A stretch of 47,130 nt of DNA, taken from positions 1 through 47,130 of IMG/VR virus record IMGVR_UViG_3300015171_000008. The stretch is one strand, 5' to 3'. The stretch comes from a virus. The translations under genes were made by a program, and so were the position numbers. This document shows positions 7,492 through 14,141 of this stretch, in pieces (within the stretch, counting starts at the first letter, position 1; each line of letters starts with the position of its first letter). The notes under the pieces were generated by a model. It searched no databases. It saw nothing but the letters and a program-made list of their open reading frames with translations, and had not been told where the DNA came from.

Positions 7492-8148
7492 TCAAGCAGT
7501 CCGAGCAATAACAGCACCATTAGCCGGTGCAGTCCAACCACCATACGACTTGCCAGCTTCAACAGGCCGGATTTCAAAGTTGCGAGTAAACTTGCGAACG
7601 TCAACCTGTTTTGTCTCCATGATCTTGTTTCCAGCCGCATCCAACTCCAACTTATTACCCTTGCCGCGCTTCGCACGAGTGACAGACTTCTGGCCAACCA
7701 CTTCGGCAAAGCGAAGCTTGGCACTCGACACAGTGCTGCCAAGCGTCTTTACCGGATCAGGATGCTTCGCACTAACCGGAACAAAGAAGCTCTGACCAAC
7801 CTCCATCTTTTCGAACGGATACTTAGTCGGCGCTCCACCGCCACGCAAACCCGCACCACGCTTAGACGCAGGCAACTCAATGCCACTAATTAACTCATAG
7901 TTAGAGGCCGATTCGGCAACCGGAGCGGCATTACCATTCGCCAGATAGGCCGCGCCAGCCTCATTAATTCGGACCTGGGCGGTGCCCGTGGCCGGATCAA
8001 CAGGCGCACAATCAATCAACGCAGGCTGCAAACCCAAGCCAGCTTCCATTGCCTGGGCATGATTTACATGCGTCACCTGACCACTGGCAATAGCCGCAAG
8101 CAATTCACGATTTACAGCACTTTCCACAACTTTACCCTTCTTAGCCAT
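7492..8148 (-). CDS. Larger member of the YPF-motif paralogue pair
   Basis: The 218-residue protein starts behind AGGAAG. The N-terminal half is Ala-rich. The middle has KYPFEKMEVGQSFFVPVSA, matching the protein at 5792-6325. A basic segment follows (SVTRAKRGKGNK), then an RKFTRNFEIRPVEAG strand region. The basic stretch would suit nucleic-acid binding, but that is inference. Close relatives are common in phage early regions without a known role. Confidence 0.65.
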   Translation of the reverse strand: MAKKGKVVESAVNRELLAAIASGQVTHVNHAQAMEAGLGLQPALIDCAPVDPATGTAQVRINEAGAAYLANGNAAPVAESASNYELISGIELPASKRGAGLRGGGAPTKYPFEKMEVGQSFFVPVSAKHPDPVKTLGSTVSSAKLRFAEVVGQKSVTRAKRGKGNKLELDAAGNKIMETKQVDVRKFTRNFEIRPVEAGKSYGGWTAPANGAVIARTA

Positions 8149-8162
8149 ATTTTATCTTCCTG

Positions 8163-8387
8163 TTATGATCCCTTTTGGGTCGCTTGGCATCCCTGAGATC
8201 GCTTTGCGTTCAAATCGCCATCATTGGCAATACCGGATTTATAGGAAACAGTCCTATTCATGTCAACACGTTCAACCCATCTTTCATTGCATTCGCCAAC
8301 AATATTTTCTTCTTCGGCGCCGCACTTCACACAAAACATAATCCAGCGATGACCATCAGCGTAAGCGTCTGTTTTATGATTTCTCAT
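8163..8387 (-). CDS. Small Cys-containing protein, possibly zinc-binding
   Basis: The 74-residue product has a FCVKCGAEEENIVGEC segment (residues 18-33), a Cys-x2-Cys followed by a third Cys. This could bind zinc with a further Cys near the C-terminus. The ATG at 8387 overlaps the stop of the AP2 remnant (8384-8386) as ATGA. The C-terminal 20 residues are polar and low in structure. Function unknown. Confidence 0.55.
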   Translation of the reverse strand: MRNHKTDAYADGHRWIMFCVKCGAEEENIVGECNERWVERVDMNRTVSYKSGIANDGDLNAKRSQGCQATQKGS

Positions 8388-8512
8388 TTGATAAAAAACT
8401 CCCCATGCAGTTCCATGGCAGCTTTATTATAGGCTTGTACGGCCTCTTCTATAGTGTCAAAAGTTCCAAGCACAATGGACGCTGTAAACTTATTGTTTTT
8501 AGACGACCGTAC
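8384..8512 (-). pseudogene. Remnant of an AP2-domain (HNH-AP2 homing endonuclease) C-terminus
   Basis: This 43-codon stretch has no start codon near its 5' end and is directly in frame after the TGA at 8513-8515. It reads SSKNNKFTASI, then LGTFDTIEEAVQAYNKAA, then MELHGEF. That matches the end of AP2 DNA-binding domains found in phage HNH homing endonucleases (W/F-x-A-x-I, L-G-x-F-D-T-x-E-E-A, A-Y-x-x-A-A, H-G-E-F). The usual N-G-K strand between the ASI and LGTF parts is missing, so it looks like a decayed, internally deleted fragment. No HNH part is visible upstream. Confidence 0.6.
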
Positions 8513-8749
8513 TCATTTTCCTTCCTCTTTCTTTTCCTCAACCGGCTTCTGTGCCGCCTGTTGCTGTTCTGCCACCTGTTGACGCAGCTTGTTAATAAGC
8601 GGCGCGGCCTTGTTAAATGGCTGCGTTCCCAATCCTTCGCCGATTAGGTCAAGCTCTGTCGCATTAAGTTTCAAGCTGTATTCCTGAACAGTCTGAGCAT
8701 AGGCTGAAGTTGATAGCACTAAAAATCCAATAACAATAGTCTTTTTCAT
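8513..8749 (-). CDS. Small secreted protein with charged C-terminus
   Basis: The 78-residue product starts MKKTIVIGFLVLSTSAYAQ, a clear signal peptide with an AYAQ site. The mature part is helical and Gln-rich (LRQQVAEQQQAAQ) and ends in a charged Lys/Glu tail. An AAGGTGAAGG region precedes the start, overlapping the end of the gene at 8753. It would be a periplasmic helical peptide. Function unknown. Its TGA stop is in frame with the AP2 remnant that follows. Confidence 0.65.
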   Translation of the reverse strand: MKKTIVIGFLVLSTSAYAQTVQEYSLKLNATELDLIGEGLGTQPFNKAAPLINKLRQQVAEQQQAAQKPVEEKKEEGK

Positions 8750-8752
8750 CCT

Positions 8753-8986
8753 TCACCTTCCATGTTTGATTTCAACTCGATAATCTTTAGTCACTGCCCA
8801 CAATAACACATTGTTTATCCACTTGCGAACACTATTTTTACTGAAATCTTTCTTATGCTCACGAATTAAACGCTCGCCGTCGTAGATGAAAACGTTAATC
8901 ATAACGGCTCGGCGTCGTTTGGGTTCGTTGTATGGACCGCCGCAATCAAAATCGGCATATTCGGGATAACTGAATTGCTGCGACAT
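8753..8986 (-). CDS. Small protein, paralogue of the one at 7207-7428
   Basis: The 77-residue product has a 28-residue Tyr- and Arg-rich N-terminal segment, then the core shared with 7207-7428: INVFIYDGERLIREH, NSVRKWINNVLLWAV and DYRVEIKHGR. A shorter form could start at the internal Met before INVF. The pair probably arose by duplication. Function unknown. Confidence 0.6.
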   Translation of the reverse strand: MSQQFSYPEYADFDCGGPYNEPKRRRAVMINVFIYDGERLIREHKKDFSKNSVRKWINNVLLWAVTKDYRVEIKHGR

Positions 8987-9039
8987 TTCCCCTCCGCGTC
9001 AACCAGAGAAACGCCAACCCATTAAACACCATCCACCAC

Positions 9040-9180
9040 TCAATGGCTATTAGAATATTTTCTGAGATCATGAGAGTGATCTTTCGGCAAATTAGCAAAC
9101 CTTTGAGCACCAACCGTCCAACAAATAATTTGAGATTTCAATTCGTCAATGATTAGATTGGCCTCAACTTCTATCTTCAA
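9040..9180 (-). CDS. Possible 46-residue protein with TTG start
   Basis: This frame is open for 46 codons in an otherwise empty stretch and reads like a real helical protein (KIEVEANLIIDELKSQ, then WTVGAQRFANLPKDHSHDL). It has no ATG or GTG near its start; the TTG at 9180 is assumed and no ribosome site is visible. A short ATG frame just upstream ends nearby in another frame, so a frameshifted small gene is another reading. Confidence 0.3.
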   Translation of the reverse strand: MKIEVEANLIIDELKSQIICWTVGAQRFANLPKDHSHDLRKYSNSH

Positions 9181-9237
9181 TAGATTGACTTGTATTCATT
9201 AAGACCACGATTGATTTATCCATTTGATTTGCTCCAT

Positions 9238-9308
9238 GATATTTGGCTGGTAGAGCAACCAAGGCGCCTCGGCCTGACTTAAAGTCATAGCTCTACCACC
9301 CGAATATC
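9238..9308 (-). other. Long forked hairpin (three-way junction)
   Basis: The arms 9238-9256 and 9290-9308 are inverted copies with 17 of 19 positions paired. Between them, on the minus strand, two smaller hairpins can form: TGACT/AGTCA with a 3-base loop, and CCGAG/CTTGG with loop GCGC. The second pairs fully only in minus-strand RNA (a G-U there would be A-C on the plus strand). The stop codon at 9307-9309 lies in the base of the stem. It could be an mRNA end, a processing site or a tRNA-like element. Confidence 0.6.
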
Positions 9309-9552
9309 ACTTCACTTTGATAATCACACCATCTTTCATTTCACATTCGGCATACCAAGTGTGGGCAGCAGGATAATGCGGACCCTCGATTGCAACACGG
9401 CCGGTGTGATTAGAAAGATCAGGGCCAAGGCCCGGTTGATACGCCTTAACTGAAGCGAATGATGATTTTACTCCGTCGTGATTGTCAAGATAATTTGCCA
9501 CTGCTGCCTTAAACAGCTTTTTTGTTTTGAAGTTATAATTTGTGTAGGCCAT
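9307..9552 (-). CDS. Small hypothetical protein
   Basis: The 81-residue protein begins MAYTNYNFKTKKLFKAAVAN, with GGAG 10 bases before the ATG. It has a basic helical N-terminal region and a C-terminal part with GRVAIEGPHYPAAHTWYAE, which looks like a small beta-hairpin fold. Similar small proteins are common in phages. The name and function are not known to me. The forked hairpin begins at its stop codon. Confidence 0.6.
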   Translation of the reverse strand: MAYTNYNFKTKKLFKAAVANYLDNHDGVKSSFASVKAYQPGLGPDLSNHTGRVAIEGPHYPAAHTWYAECEMKDGVIIKVK

Positions 9553-9569
9553 TAGTCATTCTCCATTTA

Positions 9570-9614
9570 AGTTGACAAGCCAACCTTACTTTAATCCAGA
9601 TTGACTTGTCAACT
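9570..9614. promoter_or_regulatory. Inverted repeat with RTTAAAGT box upstream of 9307-9552
   Basis: AGTTGACAAG (9570-9579) and CTTGTCAACT (9605-9614) are a perfect 10-bp inverted repeat 25 bases apart. Between them lies one copy of the RTTAAAGT box (9588-9595 on the minus strand). The position just upstream of the start at 9552 suggests an operator or promoter region. Confidence 0.5.
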
Positions 9615-9620
9615 GTTTAT

Positions 9621-10379
9621 TTAATTCAACGGTGCTAAATCAAGCCATTGAACACCAGGAACATTCATCTCAATCAAAATCTGCACCGTATCTTCGGCAA
9701 ACTCAGATAGAAACTTGTCCCGAGCAGCATGCGCGTCAGCGGCATGAGCAGCAGCATGAGCGTCAGCAGCATGAGCAGCACGAGCAGCATGAGTAGCAGC
9801 ATGAGCAGCAGCATGAGCGTCAGCAGCATGGGCAGCAGCATGAGCAGCATCAGCAGCATGAGCAGCATGAGTAGCAGCAGCAGTATGAGCAGCAGCATGA
9901 GCGTCAGCGGCATCAGCAGTATTTTTCGCTTGTAACGCCGCTTGTCTAGTTCCCTCTATTTCGCACAAATTAGCAGCTTCAAGCAAAGCTGCTTTATGAT
10001 CAATATTTTTACAAATTGACGCTGCCGCTCGTAGTGCAAAGGGAACGGCTTTTTTAATAGCAAGGCTGGCGACACTTTTTGCAAATTTAACATTGTCAAA
10101 AAATCCAGCACTGCCGAGTTGAATTAGAGCCAGCCGACGCATTCCGTTAGCTCTGACTTGATTTGATGACCATTTGGCGTCATTTAATCTAATTTTAAAT
10201 GATCGCAAAACTGGCGCCACGCAAACAGGGTTATCTCCATGCGGCAAGCCAAATGCATAGCAAACAGCAGCCTCGACACACATTTCACCCGGCTTATTAT
10301 TTCCAAGCCCGGCAACAAGACCACAATTCACCAATTCGAGAACTTTCTCAGCATGTTGCCTAGTGACTTCAATTGACAT
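9621..10379 (-). CDS. Conserved phage/bacterial protein with Ala-His-Asp repeat tail
   Basis: The 252-residue product starts at the ATG at 10379 with GGAGAG upstream; the frame is open further but lacks a better start. The N-terminal 150 residues (HAEKVLELVNCGLVAGLG, CVEAAVCYAFGLPHG, LNDAKWSSNQVRANGMRRLA) form a conserved helical domain seen in many proteobacterial and phage proteins of unknown function. Residues 165-240 are built from AHAADAHAAA-type units. A short unique tail follows. Ala-rich repeats of this kind also occur in putative immunity proteins, but I make no assignment. Confidence 0.65.
   Translation of the reverse strand: MSIEVTRQHAEKVLELVNCGLVAGLGNNKPGEMCVEAAVCYAFGLPHGDNPVCVAPVLRSFKIRLNDAKWSSNQVRANGMRRLALIQLGSAGFFDNVKFAKSVASLAIKKAVPFALRAAASICKNIDHKAALLEAANLCEIEGTRQAALQAKNTADAADAHAAAHTAAATHAAHAADAAHAAAHAADAHAAAHAATHAARAAHAADAHAAAHAADAHAARDKFLSEFAEDTVQILIEMNVPGVQWLDLAPLN
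9727..9935. repeat. Degenerate repeats encoding Ala-His-Asp tract
   Basis: About 200 bp are made of near-identical GCAGCATGAGC and GCGTCAGCAGCATGAGC units on the plus strand, coding for Ala-, His- and Asp-rich repeats on the minus strand. Copy number is likely to vary between isolates and assemblies. Confidence 0.85.
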
Positions 10380-10446
10380 TTTTTCTCTCCATTCGACGTT
10401 GAAGTTGACGACTTTAATTGGACCGGTGGCCCTGTCAACTATTATT

Positions 10447-11283
10447 TCACAACTCACAAGCCTTCCGTATCATATCCCAGGTTTCAACCGTCATTCTAAT
10501 TGTGATGACGCTATCATCTTCATCATCTATCTCAGTCGTCACAGCGTCAAATGCTGCTTTAACTGCCGCAACCAGTCCCAACGAACGTTTATTGGCTGGT
10601 GGCTTGGCTTCTGGTTCTGGTGAAGCCTCAACATGCCTTGGCAATGCCCGCTGACTTCCCTCCGCTTCGGCAACTGCCACTGCATCCTGAAGCACCCGGG
10701 TTGCCTTGGCGCCGTTGTGTTCCTTTAGCGTTGCCATTGCCATTGAAGGCGACACCTTGCCTTCTACCACCATTTGCTTAATCGGTTCCGGCATCGTTAG
10801 CAAGTCGAGAATTTGACTTATCCGCGCTGCGCTAATACCAGCCTTCTTAGCGATATCGCCTTGCTGCCATCCCATATCAACAAGCCGCTTATAGACTCTG
10901 GCTTGCTCCATTTGAGAGAACGGTTTACCGCTATTCCGAATGATCTGGCTGAATAGCTTATCGGCATCATTTGAATATCTATCTTCCAGGATCACTGGAA
11001 CAGTCTTAATTTCAGCGCCACGACTGATTGCCAGCATGATCGCTCGCAATCGGCATTCACCATCCGACAGCCAAGCTTCACCGTTCTCCCATGAAACGGT
11101 TAGTGGCTGTCTAACGCCAATCTCGGCAATTGACAGTGCCAATTCCTCAACGTGTTGAAGATTGGTCGGTTCGTTGAAGTCGCGACCATTCCAGTTAGCT
11201 TTAACCTTGATCTTTGCAGGATTGATTTTATGAAGATCGGAGCGACCTTCAGCGATTGATGCAATGCCGGTGCTTTTGCTCAT
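10447..11283 (-). CDS. ParB-like DNA-binding protein
   Basis: The 278-residue protein starts at 11283, where ATGA overlaps the stop of the upstream gene. Residues 40-75 carry the ParB/Spo0J N-terminal fold (HVEELALSIAEIGVRQPLTV, then SDGECRLRAI in place of the usual G-E-R-R/H). Residues 120-165 form the helix-turn-helix (QGDIAKKAGISAARISQILD). The C-terminal 50 residues are helical and acidic. No ParA is nearby, so it may regulate transcription or bind phage DNA rather than partition a plasmid-like prophage. Confidence 0.8.
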   Translation of the reverse strand: MSKSTGIASIAEGRSDLHKINPAKIKVKANWNGRDFNEPTNLQHVEELALSIAEIGVRQPLTVSWENGEAWLSDGECRLRAIMLAISRGAEIKTVPVILEDRYSNDADKLFSQIIRNSGKPFSQMEQARVYKRLVDMGWQQGDIAKKAGISAARISQILDLLTMPEPIKQMVVEGKVSPSMAMATLKEHNGAKATRVLQDAVAVAEAEGSQRALPRHVEASPEPEAKPPANKRSLGLVAAVKAAFDAVTTEIDDEDDSVITIRMTVETWDMIRKACEL

Positions 11284-11471
11284 GATTGCACCATTTCGGT
11301 ATTGCGAAGCATGTCGGCGGCTCGGCGCCATACATAAATTTCTCGCAATGCCAATTCTCTACCTTTATTGGTAGTTTTTGGTTTGGAGACTGTCATTAGA
11401 GTGTTATTTGCAAAGCTATCGAACATCTCTGCAATATCTTCAAGCGACTTGGCTTTATAAGTGAGCGACAT
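11280..11471 (-). CDS. Small helical protein coupled to ParB-like gene
   Basis: The 63-residue product (MSLTYKAKSLEDIAEMFDSF, then GRELALREIYVWRRAADMLR) is helical and charged. It starts behind GGAGGGGA and its TGA overlaps the ATG of the ParB-like gene, so the two are co-translated. The promoter candidate at 11519-11546 lies about 45 bases upstream. Function unknown. Confidence 0.6.
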   Translation of the reverse strand: MSLTYKAKSLEDIAEMFDSFANNTLMTVSKPKTTNKGRELALREIYVWRRAADMLRNTEMVQS

Positions 11472-11518
11472 TTTGACTTCCCCTCCATCTGACTTGCGTT
11501 GCCATTCAACGCACCATC

Positions 11519-11546
11519 AACTTAAATTATTTAACTGGATTGTCAA
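11519..11546 (-). promoter_or_regulatory. Sigma-70-type promoter for the ParB operon
   Basis: On the minus strand TTGACA (11541-11546) is followed after 16 bases by TAAGTT (11519-11524). It lies upstream of the start at 11471, with room for the GGAGGGGA ribosome site. Confidence 0.5.
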
Positions 11547-11589
11547 ACAAATAAAGACAAATTGTTAGGTAATTAAATTGCTTTATTCA

Positions 11590-11610
11590 ACTTTAATTAG
11601 CAACTTTATT
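11590..11610 (-). promoter_or_regulatory. RTTAAAGT boxes at the 3' end of gene 11606-11965
   Basis: ATTAAAGT (11590-11597) and AATAAAGT (11603-11610) on the minus strand lie 13 bases apart at the end of the gene at 11606-11965, about 45 bases upstream of the promoter at 11519-11546. The spacing matches the other clusters of this box. Confidence 0.4.
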
Positions 11611-11965
11611 TCGAACGCGGACCCCCACGAACATATCCGCCAGCCAAATGACTGTCAAGCTCTTTCGGATTAATTCGCTTTAATTCCCGTGTCGTTTGAT
11701 GGATTACCCACACTTTGCCAGCAAATGCTGCCCCTCGCTTGTCATCCTTAAACGTTGCAGCCGACATTGCGGCAACCTCGCTATGCAAGCTGTAACGTTT
11801 TTGTTCCCTATCCCAAAGCACCTGGGCCTTTGTAATGGCTTCAAGCTCCGAATGGCCAGTGCAACGGACTAGCCATTGATCGCCATTAGGAAGCACCGCA
11901 TAGGCCAGCCAAGCCTCATTGGGCTTGGCGTTGGTTGAATGATAGGTAACGATTTGCGTGGTCAT
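11606..11965 (-). CDS. Hypothetical protein
   Basis: The 119-residue protein starts at an ATG that overlaps the stop of the 44-residue gene upstream. It has a beta-rich N-terminal part (NEAWLAYAVLPNGDQWLVRCTG), a helical middle and a C-terminal tail ending GGYVRGGPRSK. No known domain is evident. The tail's Gly and Arg content may reflect nucleic-acid contact, which is speculation. Confidence 0.6.
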   Translation of the reverse strand: MTTQIVTYHSTNAKPNEAWLAYAVLPNGDQWLVRCTGHSELEAITKAQVLWDREQKRYSLHSEVAAMSAATFKDDKRGAAFAGKVWVIHQTTRELKRINPKELDSHLAGGYVRGGPRSK

Positions 11966-12096
11966 TTGAACACCCGTGTAAAGCGGTAATCGTTATCCTG
12001 ATTAGACCAGAATTTTACGATTGAATGACGCGCCCTAACCTCCGGTGTAAACTCACGAAGGCTTGCCAAAGCCGCTCTGTAGGTTTTGAAAACCAT
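11962..12096 (-). CDS. 44-residue basic protein
   Basis: The ATG at 12096 follows GAGGGGA at a good distance. The product (MVFKTYRAALASLREFTPEV, then HSIVKFWSNQDNDYRF) is basic and aromatic, and its TGA overlaps the ATG of the next gene as ATGA. Position behind the promoter at 12123-12150 makes it the first gene of that transcript. Function unknown. Confidence 0.55.
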   Translation of the reverse strand: MVFKTYRAALASLREFTPEVRARHSIVKFWSNQDNDYRFTRVFK

Positions 12097-12122
12097 GACC
12101 ATTCCCCTCTGTTGATTGCCCT

Positions 12123-12150
12123 AAGTTAAACTTTTTAATTCAACAGTCAA
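12123..12150 (-). promoter_or_regulatory. Sigma-70-type promoter
   Basis: On the minus strand TTGACT (12145-12150) is followed after 16 bases by TAACTT (12123-12128), the same form as the promoter at 11519-11546. The RTTAAAGT cluster at 12154-12211 lies immediately upstream. Confidence 0.5.
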
Positions 12151-12153
12151 TCA

Positions 12154-12211
12154 ACTTTAATGCATAGCTCTCATGCAACTTTAACCTATCACTTTAACGT
12201 AACACTTTAAT
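12154..12211 (-). repeat. Four RTTAAAGT boxes
   Basis: Minus-strand copies lie at 12204-12211, 12191-12198, 12178-12185 and 12154-12161. The spacings are 13, 13 and 24 bases. The cluster sits just upstream of the promoter at 12123-12150, the typical place for an activator- or repressor-binding array. Confidence 0.6.
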
Positions 12212-12329
12212 TGCAACCAGCAATCAACATTCCACCAATATTCATAGCTGGACCTGGACACTTAGATGCGTTGACGGCAAGCCAAATCATAACGGCTATA
12301 GATAGGACTATAGCAATCCTACCTTTCAT
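12207..12329 (-). CDS. 40-residue secreted or membrane peptide
   Basis: The product is MKGRIAIVLSIAVMIWLAVN followed by 20 residues with two Cys and several Gly. It looks like a signal peptide or anchor followed by a short tail. The ATG at 12329 overlaps the last 11 bases of the metallopeptidase-like gene in another frame. Function unknown; the overlap supports translation. Confidence 0.45.
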   Translation of the reverse strand: MKGRIAIVLSIAVMIWLAVNASKCPGPAMNIGGMLIAGCN

Positions 12330-12558
12330 GACCAAATCCCCACCCATTACAATGCGCCAACTCATGCCGACGCAACACGGCTTGATTAGCTTTTGGCAGA
12401 TAGATCAGACAGCCACCATTGCCCATTCGAAACGTACAGGCATAAGCGCCTGGACATAGCGACAATATTTCATCGGCCGTTAGAACCTTTTCGATTACAG
12501 GAACTAGCGGGCGATGCAAATATTGCTTAGGAATTGGATAGGCTTGGTCTAAGGTCAT
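12319..12558 (-). CDS. Small metallopeptidase-like protein
   Basis: The 79-residue product ends with RRHELAHCNGWGFGHE, a His-Glu-x-x-His motif followed by x2-Gly and a third His, like the zinc site of metzincin-type peptidases. The upstream part has one Cys pair (LCPGAYACTF) that could form a disulfide. Short phage proteins with this HExxHxNGW motif are common and untested. The protein has no signal peptide. The start overlaps the gene at 12555 as ATGA. Confidence 0.6.
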   Translation of the reverse strand: MTLDQAYPIPKQYLHRPLVPVIEKVLTADEILSLCPGAYACTFRMGNGGCLIYLPKANQAVLRRHELAHCNGWGFGHER

Positions 12559-12893
12559 TTTCGTAACTCAACATAATAGCCGCTTGCTCGAAATTCAGAA
12601 GCGGCTTTTTCATCAACCACAATATTATACATATTTTTCTTTTCTTCTTCAAACTTAATCAACCCAAGAGCCTCTAAATAGTCACATAGCTTACTAAACG
12701 GAATGTCTGGACGATTCATTGGACCTCCAGCTTGTGAATTTTGCATTTTACTATAAGCTTCTTCTCTTGTCATTTTAATTTCTTTCTTTCGCTTTATACA
12801 TTCGCCATCAACAGTTTTAACAAAAACATCACCGTTCGGACCTTTACCAATCAAATATTCATAAGCATCACCATTGACATCCCGCCAGTTCAT
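12555..12893 (-). CDS. Hypothetical protein
   Basis: The 112-residue protein starts with an ATGA overlap at 12893. An initial beta-rich stretch (YEYLIGKGPNGDVFVKTVDG) is followed by a charged helical region and a C-terminal FRASGYYVELRK. No domain recognised. It belongs to a run of genes from 13074 to 12319 that overlap by 4 bases, so they are likely one mRNA. Confidence 0.55.
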   Translation of the reverse strand: MNWRDVNGDAYEYLIGKGPNGDVFVKTVDGECIKRKKEIKMTREEAYSKMQNSQAGGPMNRPDIPFSKLCDYLEALGLIKFEEEKKNMYNIVVDEKAASEFRASGYYVELRK

Positions 12894-13072
12894 TTCCTCA
12901 CCGCCTTTTCCTCATACCACAAATGAAAATCTAACTTTTGTTTTGAAACTTCGCATTGCTCAATACTCAACGTCAAATCCTCAATGTATAATAATCCAGG
13001 ATCATCCGACGCCAACTCAATGCGAAGCAATTGCTTCAAATGTTCAAGACGACTGTATTCTTGTTTGGCCAT
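12890..13072 (-). CDS. Small helical protein
   Basis: The 60-residue product (MAKQEYSRLEHLKQLLRIEL, then a charged amphipathic helix) looks mostly alpha-helical and could form a coiled coil. It starts just after the VRR-NUC gene ends at 13074 and its stop overlaps the next start. Function unknown. Confidence 0.5.
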   Translation of the reverse strand: MAKQEYSRLEHLKQLLRIELASDDPGLLYIEDLTLSIEQCEVSKQKLDFHLWYEEKAVRK

Positions 13073-13073
13073 T

Positions 13074-13499
13074 TTACATTTTCCTCTGTTCGAGATAACT
13101 AATCACAACATCCCTAGCCTGTTCCCACCCAACACAAACCTCAGCAACATAACCCTGACACCGAAGCATGTCAATCCATACTTTTTGTTCTGGTGTAGCT
13201 CTGCCGACTGGCTTAACAATCCTATTTCCATCTGATGACAATACAGCAGGCGCTTTAAACTCAATCCACAATCCACTGAATTGACCACGCCTAATCGGCA
13301 AACAAATATCAGGCACGCCAGCTTTAACACCAGTACCCTTAAGTTTACCAGCCGTTCGCTTGTCACGCCATCCACCATTTGGGATAGCAAACATCCATTG
13401 TGTCTCTGGATATCTAGCCCTATTGATTTGAAAATAACAGAACAATGCGGACTGATGCGAATCTTCGGAACCGGATTTAGCAAGGATTTCTGGTGTCAT
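13074..13499 (-). CDS. VRR-NUC domain nuclease
   Basis: The 141-residue product matches the VRR-NUC branch of the PD-(D/E)XK nucleases. It has an early Glu/His region (SEDSHQSALFCYF), an IPNGGWRDKRTAGKLKGTG segment, then GVPDI (Asp) and GLWIEFKAP (Glu-x-Lys) for the active site. Stand-alone VRR-NUC proteins of this size are frequent in phages and may resolve branched DNA or degrade host DNA. It is soluble and has no extra domains. Confidence 0.85.
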   Translation of the reverse strand: MTPEILAKSGSEDSHQSALFCYFQINRARYPETQWMFAIPNGGWRDKRTAGKLKGTGVKAGVPDICLPIRRGQFSGLWIEFKAPAVLSSDGNRIVKPVGRATPEQKVWIDMLRCQGYVAEVCVGWEQARDVVISYLEQRKM

Positions 13500-13544
13500 T
13501 TTAATGCCGCGTCCATAATTGCACGTCGAACCCTCTCAATCATT

Positions 13545-13730
13545 TCATTCGACATCTTCCATTCCCCATATCTGCCGTCGATACGGCAAGCCAAGCCGTC
13601 TAGCTCGCCTGTGCAAAGCTCCTAGACCGTGACCCATCCTAACTGCCAAAACCTTATCTGGCAAGCGTGTTGGCCAAAGTTTCTTCAACTTTTCATCGTC
13701 AATTTTAATTGGTAAACGTTTACTCAACAT
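13545..13730 (-). CDS. GcrA-like helix-turn-helix protein
   Basis: The 61-residue protein reads DEKLKKLWPTRLPDKVLAVR, then GHGLGALHRRARRLGLPYRR. This is the layout of the N-terminal DNA-binding region of GcrA-type regulators (K/L-x-x-L-W-x3-L-S, then V-x-x-R-A-x-R-L-G-L-P). GcrA proteins are typical of alphaproteobacteria, where they act at methylated GANTC sites. The C-terminal sigma-binding part is absent. A phage regulator of host or phage transcription is plausible. Confidence 0.6.
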   Translation of the reverse strand: MLSKRLPIKIDDEKLKKLWPTRLPDKVLAVRMGHGLGALHRRARRLGLPYRRQIWGMEDVE

Positions 13731-13759
13731 TGACTAGAACTCCCATCATTATTTCGTCA

Positions 13760-13801
13760 CTGGCGACTATAACAATTCAGAGCATGATTGCTAGTCGCCA
13801 G
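13760..13801. other. Inverted repeat with large loop
   Basis: CTGGCGACTA (13760-13769) and TAGTCGCCAG (13792-13801) form a perfect 10-bp stem; inside it CAAT/ATTG may add four pairs. No T-run follows on either strand, so it is not a standard terminator. It lies in the 142-bp gap between the genes at 13730 and 13873. Confidence 0.6.
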
Positions 13802-13872
13802 TAGCTAAATAATAGCCGCTTTTAATTGGTGCGGCGCATTGGACAACTCCTATTCCAAGTTACAGATAATCA

Positions 13873-14094
13873 CTACTTTACAGCGCGCAACTTAACGCCG
13901 CTGCGCACCATAACAGGAACCTTAGCAAACCACAACCAATCATAATAAGTTGAAGCCATCCTTACAACATCGCGAGCATGAATGCCCGGATCGCTGCCTT
14001 CAAACCGATTGCATTGTGTACTCGCCATATTCAGCGACATTACACGATAATCCCGCTTTAATGTTCTCGACTCAGTATCTTGCCTTTTACTCAT
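13873..14094 (-). CDS. Small hypothetical protein
   Basis: The 73-residue protein starts behind AAGGA. It has a charged N-terminus (MSKRQDTESRTLKRDYRVMS) and a C-terminal part with GIHARDVVRMASTYYDWLWF. The second half resembles a small helical fold with exposed aromatics. No family recognised. Two RTTAAAGT boxes and one close variant lie just upstream. Confidence 0.5.
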   Translation of the reverse strand: MSKRQDTESRTLKRDYRVMSLNMASTQCNRFEGSDPGIHARDVVRMASTYYDWLWFAKVPVMVRSGVKLRAVK

Positions 14095-14105
14095 TCAACA
14101 TCCTT

Positions 14106-14141
14106 ACTTTAACCCATCCACTTTAATTGTCAAGCTTTAAT
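14106..14141 (-). promoter_or_regulatory. RTTAAAGT boxes with TTGACA
   Basis: Minus-strand copies GTTAAAGT (14106-14113), ATTAAAGT (14120-14127) and variant ATTAAAGC (14134-14141) are spaced exactly 14 bases. TTGACA (14128-14133) sits between the last two. They lie upstream of the start at 14094 and overlap its likely promoter. Confidence 0.55.

Noticed and set aside
9729-9935. Plus-strand Ser/Met repeat frame opposite the Ala/His repeats
   Set aside because: It is the complement of the repetitive minus-strand gene and has no ribosome site.
13760-13801. Terminator call for the 10-bp inverted repeat
   Set aside because: The loop is long and no T-run follows on either strand.
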